Shown: positions 17,545-27,307, counted from the first letter of the stretch. The stretch is DNA of 64,000 bases from Porphyromonadaceae bacterium H1 (GCA_001653155.1 BDEJ01000030.1:1-64000), one strand, 5' to 3'. Notes: generated from the letters alone by a model not told the origin. Translations and numbers: made by a program.

Positions 17545-18789
17545 TTACAAGCCTTCGGGACTTTTAGCACGAAACAGCAAAGAACTGTCGCCGTAGCTCA
17601 AAAAGCGAAAATCATTTGCAAGAGCATATTCGTATATCTCTTTCCAAGCATCGCCCACAAAAGCCGACACCAGCAGCAGCAAGGTGCTTTTGGGCTGATG
17701 AAAATTAGTTATCACCGCATCTACCAGACGGAAGCGGTATCCGGGGCGTATCATGATTTGTGTAGCAGCATGCAGCTTGTCCATCTTCTCTCGCTCCAGA
17801 TAGTCTAGGATGTGCTGCAGAGCCTCTTGTGTAGACATCTCTGGGAGTTGGGTTTCATAAGGAGCCCACTGCGTAACCGTCAAAGCATCCTGACATTTTC
17901 CGGAAGCAAGCGCCACTCCAATATGATATAAACTCTCGAGACTGCGCACAGAGGTTGTACCTACAGCAACAAGCGTGCCCTTGTGTTGAATGAATTTCTC
18001 AAGAGCTTTCCGGCTCACCTCAACAAGCTCGGTATGCATCTGATGCTCAGAAATGTACTCCGACTTTACCGGTCGAAACGTACCGGCTCCTACATGCAAG
18101 GTCAACTCCTCCCGCTCGATACCTTTCTTTGCAAGGGCCCCCATCAACTCCGCTGTAAAATGCAGACCTGCTGTCGGAGCGGCCACAGAACCTGCTATTT
18201 TCGAATAAACGGTCTGATAATCTTCGTAATCACGTGCTTCCGTCTTCCTATTCAGATAGGGCGGGATAGGCAACTCGCCTGCAAGTTCCAAAATGTCTGC
18301 CAACAGTAAGTTTTCGTTGTCCCAGGTAAAACGTATCGAATGCCCGACTTTATCGCTGTAGAGCAACTCTGCCTCCAAGCGGCAAACACCCTCTTTCGTC
18401 TGCAAGTCTTTGAACAGAATATCGCCTTTCCATTTTTTCAGATTTCCCACAAGACACTTCCAGGTGCAGCTTCCCGAAGCGCTCAATGCCAATGCGTAGT
18501 CGCTCGGCTCTTCCGGTTCCAAACAAAAGATTTCGACACGAGCTCCCGTTTCCTTATAGAACTCGATACGGGCCCGAATTACTTTCGTATTGTTGTAAAC
18601 AAGCAGAGATTGAGGCGGAAGGAAGTCAGTTAATGAGGAGAAACGGCTTTGGCTAATCTTCCCGTTTTCGAAGAGCAACAATTTTGACGAATCTCGCGGA
18701 GAAAGCGGATGCTTGGCAATGCGCTCGTCCGGTAACGGATAATCAAAGTGAGCAATGGATAAATCGTCTTTTTCTGAATTCGTATTCAC
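17545..18789 (-). CDS. queA: S-adenosylmethionine:tRNA ribosyltransferase-isomerase
   Basis: The 414-residue protein shows the QueA pattern: IAHFDYPLPDERIAKHPLSPRDSSKLL at the start, VYNNTKVIRARI, then SVAAPTAGLHFT, LTLHVGAGTFRPV, VGTTSVRSLESL and TNFHQPKSTLLLLVSAF. Its length is somewhat above the common 340-360 residues because of inserts near residues 100-140. It moves the ribose part of SAM onto preQ1 in the tRNA wobble position to make epoxyqueuosine. Its start faces the Smr gene, and the two share a symmetrical promoter region. Confidence 0.95.
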   Translation of the reverse strand: MNTNSEKDDLSIAHFDYPLPDERIAKHPLSPRDSSKLLLFENGKISQSRFSSLTDFLPPQSLLVYNNTKVIRARIEFYKETGARVEIFCLEPEEPSDYALALSASGSCTWKCLVGNLKKWKGDILFKDLQTKEGVCRLEAELLYSDKVGHSIRFTWDNENLLLADILELAGELPIPPYLNRKTEARDYEDYQTVYSKIAGSVAAPTAGLHFTAELMGALAKKGIEREELTLHVGAGTFRPVKSEYISEHQMHTELVEVSRKALEKFIQHKGTLVAVGTTSVRSLESLYHIGVALASGKCQDALTVTQWAPYETQLPEMSTQEALQHILDYLEREKMDKLHAATQIMIRPGYRFRLVDAVITNFHQPKSTLLLLVSAFVGDAWKEIYEYALANDFRFLSYGDSSLLFRAKSPEGL

Positions 18790-18804
18790 AAGAGAGAAAA
18801 ATTA

Positions 18805-18828
18805 TTGTATTTTTGTGCAAAAATACAA
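18805..18828. promoter_or_regulatory. Inverted repeat holding two divergent -7 boxes (queA and the Smr gene)
   Basis: Arms TTGTATTTTTG (18805-18815) and CAAAAATACAA (18818-18828) are a perfect inverted repeat with a 2-bp centre. Each arm contains TATTTTTG, so 18808-18815 is a -7 box for the plus strand and 18825-18818 for the minus strand. The minus transcript would begin about 22 nt before queA; the plus transcript about 100 nt before the Smr gene. Confidence 0.5.
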
Positions 18829-18921
18829 CAAAACAAGCTATTCTAAACATCATACTGCGATTTAGCGTAAGCCGGCTTCGTGTATGCTACGCAGCAAGTG
18901 TGATTTAACAAAAGAGAATTT

Positions 18922-20010
18922 ATGATAAAAAAAGGAGATAGAGTGCGTTTTCTGAATGCTGTGGGAGGGGGTGTGGTAACACGCATTGACGAGAAAAAAG
19001 GCTTGGTTTATGTGGTAGACAACGATGGATTTGAGGTTCCGGCCTTGGAGCGAGAATGCGTTGTAGTCCCGACTGTTGTAGCAACGACCAACATGCCATT
19101 GAGGGACTTCTCGTCGCCAAGCAAATCCGCAGTCCCGGTAGCGGAGGAAAGCACTCAACAAAATCACACTCCCGTATTTGAAGAAGCCGAAACATACGAA
19201 ACACCCGAAGGAGACGAGCCGAAATACCTGCTGGCTTTCTTGCCAAAGGACATCAAGCAGCTGCAAAGCTCATCCTACGAATGCTATCTGGTAAACGACA
19301 GCAATTACTTTGTCTTTTACAACATCGTCAGTGGGACGGAAGAGGCAAAGAAAAGCATAGCGCATGGATTGATTGAGCCGAACATGCAAGAATGTCTGCT
19401 TGACATAGAAAAAGAGGAGTTGAACGACTGGAGCCGTATTCATGTACAGATGTTAGCATTCAAACGAAACAAGAACTATCCGCTCCAACCAAGCGTCGAT
19501 GAAGAGATAAAGATCCACCCGGTAAGTTTTTACAAGTCACACAGCTTTACCGAGAACGACTATTTTGAAGAGGCAGCAATGTTGGTTGAAGTCGGATGCA
19601 AGCGAAAAGAAAAAACCGAGAAAGAGATCCTGAGAAATCTTTCCTCCGAAAGCTTGCGCGAAGCGGTATTGAGCAAAGAAAAAAAAGGCGAACTTCCCCG
19701 TCGGAGAAACAAGCGCCCACTCAAAGCCGAAATTATCGAGGTGGACTTACACAGCGCCGAGCTTCTCGACACTACGGCAGGCATGTCCAATGCCGACATT
19801 CTGGAATACCAGCTCAACAAGTTTCACGAAACACTCAACACGTATAAAAACAAACGCGGGCAACGCATCGTTTTCATCCACGGAAAAGGAGAAGGCGTCC
19901 TGCGGAAAGAAATAGAAAACAGCCTCAAGACCCGATACAAGTCCTACCACTACCAAGACGCATCTTTCCGCGAATATGGCTTCGGAGCCACCTTGGTAAT
20001 GATTCGCTGA
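18922..20010 (+). CDS. DUF2027/Smr domain protein
   Basis: The 362-residue protein begins with a small beta-rich domain (GDRVRFLNAVGGGVVTRID, VYVVDNDGFEVPAL), followed by a DUF2027 domain (about 95-220, with YLLAFLPKDIKQLQSS and YECYLVNDSNYFVFYNIVSG) and a C-terminal Smr domain with VDLHSAELL, QLNKFHETLNTY and VFIHGKGEGVLRKEI. Smr domains nick or bind branched DNA or act as RNases; in Bacteroidota this combined protein is widespread and its substrate is unknown. It is transcribed away from queA. Confidence 0.88.
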   Translation: MIKKGDRVRFLNAVGGGVVTRIDEKKGLVYVVDNDGFEVPALERECVVVPTVVATTNMPLRDFSSPSKSAVPVAEESTQQNHTPVFEEAETYETPEGDEPKYLLAFLPKDIKQLQSSSYECYLVNDSNYFVFYNIVSGTEEAKKSIAHGLIEPNMQECLLDIEKEELNDWSRIHVQMLAFKRNKNYPLQPSVDEEIKIHPVSFYKSHSFTENDYFEEAAMLVEVGCKRKEKTEKEILRNLSSESLREAVLSKEKKGELPRRRNKRPLKAEIIEVDLHSAELLDTTAGMSNADILEYQLNKFHETLNTYKNKRGQRIVFIHGKGEGVLRKEIENSLKTRYKSYHYQDASFREYGFGATLVMIR

Positions 20011-20060
20011 GCCCGGCTAACCGGTCGCACCGGACTTACAGATGGCAAAATCAGTTGATT

Positions 20061-20534
20061 ATGAAAAAAATTCTCTTACTATTTTCTTTCTCTTTAGTAC
20101 TATTTTCTCTGTCGGCCCAATGCGACACCTGCCACATAAGCATCGAAAAAAAATGGTACGGCTATCGCTTTGAACTGCAAGGGCAGAACGTAACGATAGA
20201 CCGCTTACTTTTGCTTACGCAGTCCGAGAGGGAGGCTTATGCCTATGCGCAGAAAGCTAAATCTCTATCACGAGGAGGAAATCTCTTATGTTTTGTAGGA
20301 AGCTTCTGCAGCGCCTGGACTTTGGGAGCTTTAACCACCGGCAAACGAAGCGTCAACTGGCCTATGCTTGGAGTTGGGTTGGGGAGCTTTGCGATAGCAT
20401 TCCCTTTATTAAAATCCGCCAACAAAAATGCCCTCAGGGCTGCGGAACTTTACAACAGCACGGGGCGGAGGCAGGCTACGGAAGTCAGTTTGAGCATTGT
20501 GCCGAATGGGCTCTCGCTGCAGCTTGCCCTTTGA
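20061..20534 (+). CDS. Small exported protein, family not recognised
   Basis: An ATG at 20061 gives 157 residues; the longer frame begins at a TTG two codons earlier. It has a signal peptide (MKKILLLFSFSLVLFSLSAQ), then CDTCHISIEKKWYGYRFELQG, and a hydrophobic central stretch (GGNLLCFVGSFCSAWTLGAL, MLGVGLGSFAIAFPLL) that may form a membrane hairpin. The end (LSIVPNGLSLQLAL) looks like a single beta strand. Such proteins are common in Bacteroidota but this one is not a family I can name. It lies 50 bp after the Smr gene and 45 bp before the HhH gene. Confidence 0.65.
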   Translation: MKKILLLFSFSLVLFSLSAQCDTCHISIEKKWYGYRFELQGQNVTIDRLLLLTQSEREAYAYAQKAKSLSRGGNLLCFVGSFCSAWTLGALTTGKRSVNWPMLGVGLGSFAIAFPLLKSANKNALRAAELYNSTGRRQATEVSLSIVPNGLSLQLAL

Positions 20535-20579
20535 CGCCTACGGCATTTCTTCCTACTTAAATAAAAACAAGTTTTAGTT

Positions 20580-21509
20580 ATGAAGTGGAAGGATTTCTTT
20601 TATTTTTCACGCGGACAGCGCATCGGCATCCTCATTTTATTAGTACTCATCGTACTTACCTTTGCCTTAGATATTTTCTTTTTGCGCCGTTTGAAGCCTC
20701 CTCCCGAGTCGAACGGAGAGGCATTTTTACGAGAGGCCCTCGAATTCCGTGCATCGCTGGAAAACTACGACAGCATCATGGAAGTCACGAGGCAGCAGCG
20801 TTACAAGGAGCGCTATGCCAAACGAAACACTTCGTACACCTGGCCCAATGCATCGCATCGAAAGGCTTATCAGCTCTTCGGTTTCGATCCGAATACCATC
20901 GACTCGGCAGGCCTGCTGCGCTTGGGATTAACACCTCGAATGGCCTCCTCGCTACTCAAGTACCGCTCTAAAGGAGGGAGCTTCCGAAATAAAGAGGATT
21001 TTGGAAAAATCTACGGCATCCCCGCTCAGAAAAAGGAGGAGCTGATGCCTTATATCGAGATAGATCCGAGCAGGAAGCAAATCCGAAAGGACGAGGGACC
21101 GAAAGAAGATATCTCCATCGAGTTGAATGCCGCAGACACAACGCAACTCATGCGCGTGAGAGGTATCGGACGGAGCTATGCACGCTCCATCGTCGGATAC
21201 CGAAAACGTCTGGGAGGCTTCGTTTCCGTAGAACAACTGCGCGAAATATACGGCATGCGCCCCGAAAACTACGAGCGCATCGCGCCACAATGTCGTGTGG
21301 ATTTAAGCCTGCTGCAACCCATAAAAGTGAATACGGCCTCCGTCAGCCGATTGCGGCAACACCCTTATTTAAACTTTTACCAGGCCAAGGCCATCTACGA
21401 ATTGCGACGGGAACGAGGGCGCTTGCAAGACATCGATGAGCTAGGCAACTTGGAGGAGTTTACAACGGAGAGCTTGACAAAGATAAAGCCTTACTTGAGC
21501 TTTGAATAG
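20580..21509 (+). CDS. Membrane-anchored helix-hairpin-helix protein, ComEA-like repeats
   Basis: The 309-residue protein has one N-terminal membrane helix (GILILLVLIVLTFALDIFFL) and then three HhH units: DSAGLLRLGLTPRMASSLLKYR with NKEDFGKIYGIP; ELNAADTTQLMRVRGIGRSYARSIVGYRKRLGG with VEQLREIYGM; and KVNTASVSRLRQHPYL with DIDELGNLEEF. The pattern LN-A-(D/S)-L-x-x-(V/I)-x-G-I-G is that of ComEA and competence-type HhH domains that bind double-stranded DNA. The topology, with most of the protein outside the cytoplasm, would suit capture of external DNA, but no other competence gene is visible nearby. Confidence 0.8.
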   Translation: MKWKDFFYFSRGQRIGILILLVLIVLTFALDIFFLRRLKPPPESNGEAFLREALEFRASLENYDSIMEVTRQQRYKERYAKRNTSYTWPNASHRKAYQLFGFDPNTIDSAGLLRLGLTPRMASSLLKYRSKGGSFRNKEDFGKIYGIPAQKKEELMPYIEIDPSRKQIRKDEGPKEDISIELNAADTTQLMRVRGIGRSYARSIVGYRKRLGGFVSVEQLREIYGMRPENYERIAPQCRVDLSLLQPIKVNTASVSRLRQHPYLNFYQAKAIYELRRERGRLQDIDELGNLEEFTTESLTKIKPYLSFE

Positions 21510-21721
21510 AAACAGTCGAAGTTTCCATCAAAGAGTCAGCAGAAGAGAATGGGCAAACTCTCGGACAAGCTGTTGAAAAAATTGAAAGCGAGATAGAAAC
21601 TTATTCAAATGAAAGAGCTATCTTTGTCAAAAAAACAAGGGAACAGGTAGTCTTACTTACCGGAAGGAAACTATGGGACGAAAGCTTATATTTTCGAACG
21701 ACGAAGAATCCAACGAAACCG
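21506..21721 (+). other. Open reading stretch without a start codon
   Basis: Starting right after a TGA at 21503-21505 a 71-codon stretch stays open to a TAA in the TPR gene's 5' end. It has no ATG, GTG or TTG in frame. The charged, helix-like composition (ESAEENGQTLGQAVEKIESE) looks like protein, but it is most likely a chance open frame or the remains of an older gene. Its last third is antisense-free overlap with the TPR gene in another frame. Confidence 0.25.
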
Positions 21722-23064
21722 TAAAACGTTATGAGAAATACCTCTCAGGACAAGCCGGCGGCTACTTCGATGTAGAGGAGCTCGAAGATATTATCGAATT
21801 CTACCTGCGAAACGGACTCACAGAAGACAGCCTGCAAGCCCTCGAACTCGGTTTCAAGCTCCACCCCAACAGCAGTGAGCTGAAGCTCAAACGCGCCAAG
21901 ACCTATTTGGCCACAGGTGACAACCAAAGTGCCATCCAACTCCTCGACAGCTTAGCAGACAAAGACGAGTACGAGGCCACATTACTCCGCATGCAAATCC
22001 TCCTCCGCCTCGGCAGGAATGAAGAGGCTCATTTGCTCGCCACCCGCCTTTGGGCGCAAGGCCCGGAAGAAGATGCGGACAACATTTGTCTCGATATTGC
22101 CAGCGTCTATTCTGCCCAACAGGAATGGGGGAAAGCTCTTTCCTGGCTCCACAAGGGCGATTCGCAAAATTCTCAAAACACCGATCTTCTCTTCGAGCTT
22201 GCCTTTACCTACGAGCAACAGAACGCTTTTCCACAGGCTATCGCCACTTACAACCGCATCATCGACATTGATCCCTACATCACCGAAGCCTGGTTTGACA
22301 TGGGGCAAGCCTACTACGCTCAACAAAACTACAACAAAGCCCTCGAAGCCTACGAGTTTGCCCTTACCATAAATGAAAAGGACAGCCTCACCCTGCTGCA
22401 AAAGGCACATACGCTCTTTCAGCTCGACCGCTTTGAAGAGGCCATCGAACCCTACAAAGAATACGGAAAAATAAGCGGCGACCTCTGGCAGACCTCCCTC
22501 TTTTTAGGAGAGTGTTACGAAAACATGGGGGAATACGATCAAGCAGTCATCCACTACGAAAACTCCATCGACCTCTACCCCGAGAACTACGACGCGCTCA
22601 TCGGAATCGGGATCTGCCTGCTCGAGCTTCGACGTTACGAGCTCGCTCAATCCTACTTGCAAAAAGCCATCAGCATACAGGAGGACTCGGCCGAAGCCTG
22701 CACCTACTTTGCCGAAGCACTGACCGGAAGCGGACAGCTCGACGAAGCCATTCGGAACTACAAACACTCCCTTAGGCTCAACCCAGGTCAGACAAGCGTC
22801 CTGGTAACCATCGGCCAGTATTACTACCACCGCGAAGCCCCCGATGTTCCAACGGCTCTGAGCTACTTCCTCCAAGCTCGGGAACAAGACCCCGAATACG
22901 AATACATAAATGCGTTTATTGCAGCCTGTTATTTCACAATGGGTGAAGAGGAGTCGGGACAGGCTCATCTGGCCGAAGCTCTCAGCAAGGATGCAGAAGC
23001 CGCTCAGATATTCCGCGACAACTATCCCCAACACGCACACTTTTTGAGTCAAAATCCGACATGA
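21673..23064 (+). CDS. Tetratricopeptide repeat protein
   Basis: The 463-residue protein is made mostly of about a dozen TPR units, e.g. YNRIIDIDPYITEAWFDMGQ, NYNKALEAYEFALTINEKDS, QAVIHYENSIDLYPENYDAL and EAIRNYKHSLRLNPGQTSVL, with the typical W/Y-x-x-x-G-x-x-A spacing. It has no signal peptide and no membrane helix, so it is probably cytoplasmic. The last codons overlap the start of aroE by ATGA, which links the two in one operon. TPR proteins act as scaffolds; the partner cannot be read here. Confidence 0.9.
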   Translation: MGRKLIFSNDEESNETVKRYEKYLSGQAGGYFDVEELEDIIEFYLRNGLTEDSLQALELGFKLHPNSSELKLKRAKTYLATGDNQSAIQLLDSLADKDEYEATLLRMQILLRLGRNEEAHLLATRLWAQGPEEDADNICLDIASVYSAQQEWGKALSWLHKGDSQNSQNTDLLFELAFTYEQQNAFPQAIATYNRIIDIDPYITEAWFDMGQAYYAQQNYNKALEAYEFALTINEKDSLTLLQKAHTLFQLDRFEEAIEPYKEYGKISGDLWQTSLFLGECYENMGEYDQAVIHYENSIDLYPENYDALIGIGICLLELRRYELAQSYLQKAISIQEDSAEACTYFAEALTGSGQLDEAIRNYKHSLRLNPGQTSVLVTIGQYYYHREAPDVPTALSYFLQAREQDPEYEYINAFIAACYFTMGEEESGQAHLAEALSKDAEAAQIFRDNYPQHAHFLSQNPT

Positions 23065-23801
23065 GACACTATGGCCTGATCGGCTACCCGCTGCAACACT
23101 CTTTTTCCAAGCAATTTTTCAGCACAAAATTTGCCACAGAGAATATCCAGGCCGACTACGAAACTTTCGAACTCTCTTCCATTGATGAGTTTCCTATCTT
23201 AATACGGAAGCAACCTCTGTCCGGGCTTAATGTTACCGCACCTTACAAACAGCAAATCATACCCTACCTCCATCACCTGAGCGAAACGGCTGCCGCTGTC
23301 GGCGCTGTAAACGTTATAAGCTTCAAGAAACATGCTGATCGCCTGCTGCTCACCGGACACAACTCGGATATCATCGGATTCGAGCGTTCCCTGCTTCCAC
23401 ATCTGAAATCGAGGCACGGCAAGGCTCTGATATTGGGAAGCGGCGGAGCAGCACAAGCCGTCTTTTACGTCCTGCAAAAACTCGGCATAGAGACCCGTTT
23501 CGTCTCGCGCAATCCATCGGGCAGGAAAACCATCGGATACAACATGATCGATGCAAGGATGCTGGATGCCTGTAAACTTATTGTGAACGCCTCTCCCGTA
23601 GGGACCTTCCCCGACAGCAACAATTGCCCTCAACTGCCATACGAGTTGCTAAGTCCGGATCATCTTCTTTACGATTTGGTATACAATCCGGCCGAAACCC
23701 TTTTTCTGAAAAAAGGCAAACAACAAGGGGCTCAAACCGTCAACGGGATGGAAATGCTTATCGGTCAAGCCGAAGCCGCCTGGGAAATTTGGAATACATA
23801 A
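23061..23801 (+). CDS. aroE: Shikimate dehydrogenase
   Basis: The 246-residue protein has YGLIGYPLQHSFSKQFFSTKF at the shikimate-binding start, the catalytic-lysine motif NVTAPYKQQIIPYLH, GAVNVI, the NADP-binding loop GSGGAAQAVFYVLQ and NASPVGTFPDSN near the end. It is somewhat shorter than E. coli AroE (272). It reduces 3-dehydroshikimate in the chorismate pathway, using NADPH. It is read from the ATGA overlap with the TPR gene. Confidence 0.94.
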   Translation: MRHYGLIGYPLQHSFSKQFFSTKFATENIQADYETFELSSIDEFPILIRKQPLSGLNVTAPYKQQIIPYLHHLSETAAAVGAVNVISFKKHADRLLLTGHNSDIIGFERSLLPHLKSRHGKALILGSGGAAQAVFYVLQKLGIETRFVSRNPSGRKTIGYNMIDARMLDACKLIVNASPVGTFPDSNNCPQLPYELLSPDHLLYDLVYNPAETLFLKKGKQQGAQTVNGMEMLIGQAEAAWEIWNT

Positions 23802-24049
23802 ACGCCTCTACGGATATCGGAACAAACAGCTTACAACATGAAAAACCGCATATTAGTCTCATGACCTTTTATCCACACGCACAACCGGCAAGGAAAGTTT
23901 TAAAACGATGCTTCAAAACATTTTTTTCTTCTGAGAAAAAACCGTAAATTAGCACCGATAATTTTAAAGTCTCCCGACAACAGTCTTTCCGCTGCAGGGC
24001 AAAACCAAAAGAAATTATCACGCATAAGAACAAACAACTACAGGCATCT

Positions 24050-25993
24050 ATGAGCTATCTTAATTTCGACAAAATGCTTCTGACTAACCTGGAGCGTTCG
24101 CTTTCAAAAGAGATTATCCGAAGCAATCGTGCCGGAGCCTACAACAGCACAACAATTGTGGATTGCAACACCCGCAAATACCACGGGCAATTGGTCGTTC
24201 CTTTGCCTCATTTGGATGAGAACAACCACGTATTGCTATCCTCACTCGACGAAACCGTCATTCAACACGGAGCGGAATTTAACTTGGGCCTACATCGTTA
24301 CGAAGGCAACCACTACAGCCCCAACGGACATAAATACATCCGCCAGTTCGACTGCGATTTCGTGACACGCACTGTTTACCGGGTAGGGGGCGTCATCCTG
24401 TCGAAAGAGCGCCTACTCGTTTCTTTTGAGCCCCGGGTGCTCATCAAATACACCTTACTCGAAGCGCACTCCCAAACTATTTTGCGTTTCAGACCTTTTT
24501 TGGCCTTCCGAAACGTACACGCTCTTACGCGAGAAAATGCAGAGGCGGATACCTCCTTCGAAAATTGCGAAAACGGCATAAGCATGTGCATGTACCATAA
24601 TTATCCTCGGCTCTACATGCAATTCACCCGTAAAAACAGCTACGAACATCACCCCGACTGGTATAAAAACATCGAATACTATAAGGAGCAAGAGCGCGGA
24701 TTCGAATACCGGGAGGACTTATTGGTGCCGGGATATTTCGAAATGCCGATAAAAAAAGGAGATTCAATTATTTTCTCGGCAGGTCTATCCGAAGTATCCA
24801 CTCGAAAATTGAAAGCTCTCTGGGATTACGATCTCTCCCGGCGCGTACCCCGCAAAGACATGTTCGCCTGTCTGAAAAACTCCGCACAACAGTTCTACAA
24901 ACGCGAAGCCGGAGAGACATACTTGTTAGCCGGCTATCCGTGGTTCGAAGCCCGGGCCCGAGACCAGTTCGTGGCCTTGCCGGGAAGTACGCTTACCATT
25001 GACAGGATGGACTATTTTGATGATATCATGAGCAGCTCGATCAAGGAAATCCGCCGCTTTCTAACCGGCGAGCTAAGCGAACAAAGGCTGAAAGGAATCG
25101 ACGACCCCGATGCTCTCTTGTGGTTTCTCTGGGCCATTCAGCACTACGCTGCGACACATTCCATACAAAAAGCTGCGACACGCTTCGGCGAGTTGGCCAC
25201 AGAAATCATTTCCTTCATCCGTAAGCAACAACATCCCAGGCTTTTCATTCATAATAACGGTTTGCTCTACGTCGACGGACATTCGAAGCCCGCAACATGG
25301 ATGAATGCCGTAGAAAACGACCGCCCCATCCTGACTCGATCCGGATATGTGGTAGAGATAAATGCCTTGTGGTACAACGCCCTTAAGTTTGTTGCCGAGA
25401 TGGAGCGAGAGCTAAAACACGAACATGCGGCAGACCTTATCGACTATCAGGCTGAAATGGCACGCGAAGAATTTGTTAAGGTATTTTGGAACGGAAGCTA
25501 CCTTTACGACTACGTGGAAGGCTCCTACAACGACAAAGAAGTGCGCCCCAACATGATTTTTGCAGTGGGGCTGCCCTACTCGCCCCTCAACCGCCAACAG
25601 CAAAAAGCGGTAATCGACATTGTTACGCGCGAGCTGCTTACCCCCAAAGGTCTTCGAACTCTCAGCCCCAAAAGCGGATTTTACCGTCCGAGCTACGTTG
25701 GCGGACAACTCGAACGTGACCGAAACTACCACAATGGCCCGGTTTGGCCTTGGACTTTTGGGGTCTTTGCAGAGGCCTACATTCGTGTACACAAAGACCG
25801 AGGCTACGACTTCATCCGTCGAATGCTTTTAGGTTTCGAAGCCGACATGACGGAGCTGGGCATCGGGACTCTCAACGAACTCTACGACGGCAACCCTCCC
25901 TTCAAAGGGCACGGAGGTGTATCCTTCGCCATGAGTGTAGCGGAGGTGTTGCGAGCAATAGACATGATAAGAAAGCATACAAAAACCGAATGA
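24050..25993 (+). CDS. Glycogen debranching enzyme (amylo-alpha-1,6-glucosidase type)
   Basis: The 647-residue protein has an N-terminal GDE_N-like domain (about 20-290; NRAGAYNSTTIVDCNTRKYHGQLVV, VLLSSLDETVIQHG) and a C-terminal GDE_C/GH133-type (alpha/alpha)6 barrel (about 310-640; RDQFVALPGSTLT, DALLWFLWAIQHY, NRQQQKAVIDIV, LRTLSPKSGFYRPSYVGG, YHNGPVWPWTFGVF). It removes alpha-1,6 branches from glycogen. It is first of three co-directional genes; four bases separate it from the glycosyltransferase. The C-terminal motif GTLNELYDGNPPFKGHGGVSFA is also typical of the family. Confidence 0.9.
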   Translation: MSYLNFDKMLLTNLERSLSKEIIRSNRAGAYNSTTIVDCNTRKYHGQLVVPLPHLDENNHVLLSSLDETVIQHGAEFNLGLHRYEGNHYSPNGHKYIRQFDCDFVTRTVYRVGGVILSKERLLVSFEPRVLIKYTLLEAHSQTILRFRPFLAFRNVHALTRENAEADTSFENCENGISMCMYHNYPRLYMQFTRKNSYEHHPDWYKNIEYYKEQERGFEYREDLLVPGYFEMPIKKGDSIIFSAGLSEVSTRKLKALWDYDLSRRVPRKDMFACLKNSAQQFYKREAGETYLLAGYPWFEARARDQFVALPGSTLTIDRMDYFDDIMSSSIKEIRRFLTGELSEQRLKGIDDPDALLWFLWAIQHYAATHSIQKAATRFGELATEIISFIRKQQHPRLFIHNNGLLYVDGHSKPATWMNAVENDRPILTRSGYVVEINALWYNALKFVAEMERELKHEHAADLIDYQAEMAREEFVKVFWNGSYLYDYVEGSYNDKEVRPNMIFAVGLPYSPLNRQQQKAVIDIVTRELLTPKGLRTLSPKSGFYRPSYVGGQLERDRNYHNGPVWPWTFGVFAEAYIRVHKDRGYDFIRRMLLGFEADMTELGIGTLNELYDGNPPFKGHGGVSFAMSVAEVLRAIDMIRKHTKTE

Positions 25994-25997
25994 TCAT

Positions 25998-27257
25998 ATG
26001 AAAGCACTAATGCTGGGATGGGAGTTCCCCCCGCACATATTGGGTGGATTAGGAACAGCAAGCTATGGGCTTACGAAAAGCATGTCCCAACAAGGAGATA
26101 TGGAAATCACCTTTGTGATCCCCAAGCCTCAGGGAGACGAAGACCAAAGTTTCCTGAAAATAACAGGAGCCTGCTGCGTGCCGGTGGTTTGGAAAGAAAA
26201 CAGCTGGGAACATGTAAATGTCCGTATCGGCAAGCTGATGCATCCCGACGAATACTTCTGGCTGCGCAACGGAATCAAATACGACTACCGACGCATCTAT
26301 ACCAACGACTTGGGTTGCATTGATTTTTCGGGTCGCTACCCCGACAATCTTCTCGAGGAGATTTCCAATTACGAAGCCGTTGTAAGCGTATTGGCTCATC
26401 AACTATCTTTTGACATCATCCATTCGCACGACTGGCTAACCTATCCTGCCGGGGTATTTGCCAAGCAAATCAGCGGAAAACCTCTGGTGGTGCACGTACA
26501 TGCCACCGATTTCGACCGTAGCCGCGGACAGGTGAACCCCATTGTTTACGGCATCGAAAAACGAGGTATGGAGCTGGCCGATCACATCATCACCGTGAGC
26601 GACCTCACACGGCGCACCGTCATCGAGAAATACCACCAACATCCGGATAAAGTAACAACGGTTCACAATGCCGTAGAACCGCTCAAGGATGTAGACAGCT
26701 TTGTAAAAACTCCACGGAAGGACAAAGTCGTAACTTTCCTGGGGCGAATAACCATGCAAAAAGGACCGGAATACTTCGTAGAAGCGGCACATCGGGTATT
26801 GCAAAAAACACAAAAGGTGCGTTTTGTCATGGCCGGAAGCGGCGATATGATGCAAGCCATGATCGACCTCGCAGCCCAACGTAACATCGCCGACCGTTTC
26901 CACTTCACGGGCTTCCTCAAAGGAAGGGAAGTGCATCAAATGCTGGCCGAAAGCGATGTTTACGTAATGCCCTCCGTATCCGAACCCTTCGGCATATCAC
27001 CTCTCGAAGCCATGCAGGTAGGCACACCCAGCATCATATCCAAACAGTCGGGTTGTGCCGAGATACTGACCCACGCCATAAAAACCGACTACTGGGACAT
27101 CGAGGCCATGGCAGACGCTATTTATACCATTGTGGAAAATCCGGCTGCCTACCGCTCCTTACGCGAACTGGGACGCGAAGAGGTGAACAACATCCGATGG
27201 TACGATGCCGGATTGAAAGTACGCAAGATTTACGACAGACTAACCGGAGCTTTGTAA
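25998..27257 (+). CDS. GT4 glycosyltransferase of glycogen/alpha-glucan metabolism
   Basis: The 419-residue protein has GWEFPPHILGGLGTASYGLTKSM at the N-terminus, which in starch/glycogen synthases binds the sugar nucleotide, and HSHDWLTYPAGVFAKQ. In the C-terminal half are FLGRITMQKGPEYFVEAA and the EX7E motif in SEPFGISPLEAMQVG. It resembles the GT4 enzyme found between the debranching and GH57 genes in Bacteroides operons. It may act in glycogen synthesis, although a classical GlgA would be GT5. Sugar donor unknown. Confidence 0.85.
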   Translation: MKALMLGWEFPPHILGGLGTASYGLTKSMSQQGDMEITFVIPKPQGDEDQSFLKITGACCVPVVWKENSWEHVNVRIGKLMHPDEYFWLRNGIKYDYRRIYTNDLGCIDFSGRYPDNLLEEISNYEAVVSVLAHQLSFDIIHSHDWLTYPAGVFAKQISGKPLVVHVHATDFDRSRGQVNPIVYGIEKRGMELADHIITVSDLTRRTVIEKYHQHPDKVTTVHNAVEPLKDVDSFVKTPRKDKVVTFLGRITMQKGPEYFVEAAHRVLQKTQKVRFVMAGSGDMMQAMIDLAAQRNIADRFHFTGFLKGREVHQMLAESDVYVMPSVSEPFGISPLEAMQVGTPSIISKQSGCAEILTHAIKTDYWDIEAMADAIYTIVENPAAYRSLRELGREEVNNIRWYDAGLKVRKIYDRLTGAL

Positions 27258-27307
27258 ATCATAAATTCTATAACTGCAAACACTTCTATTAAGATACAAC
27301 ATCCATT

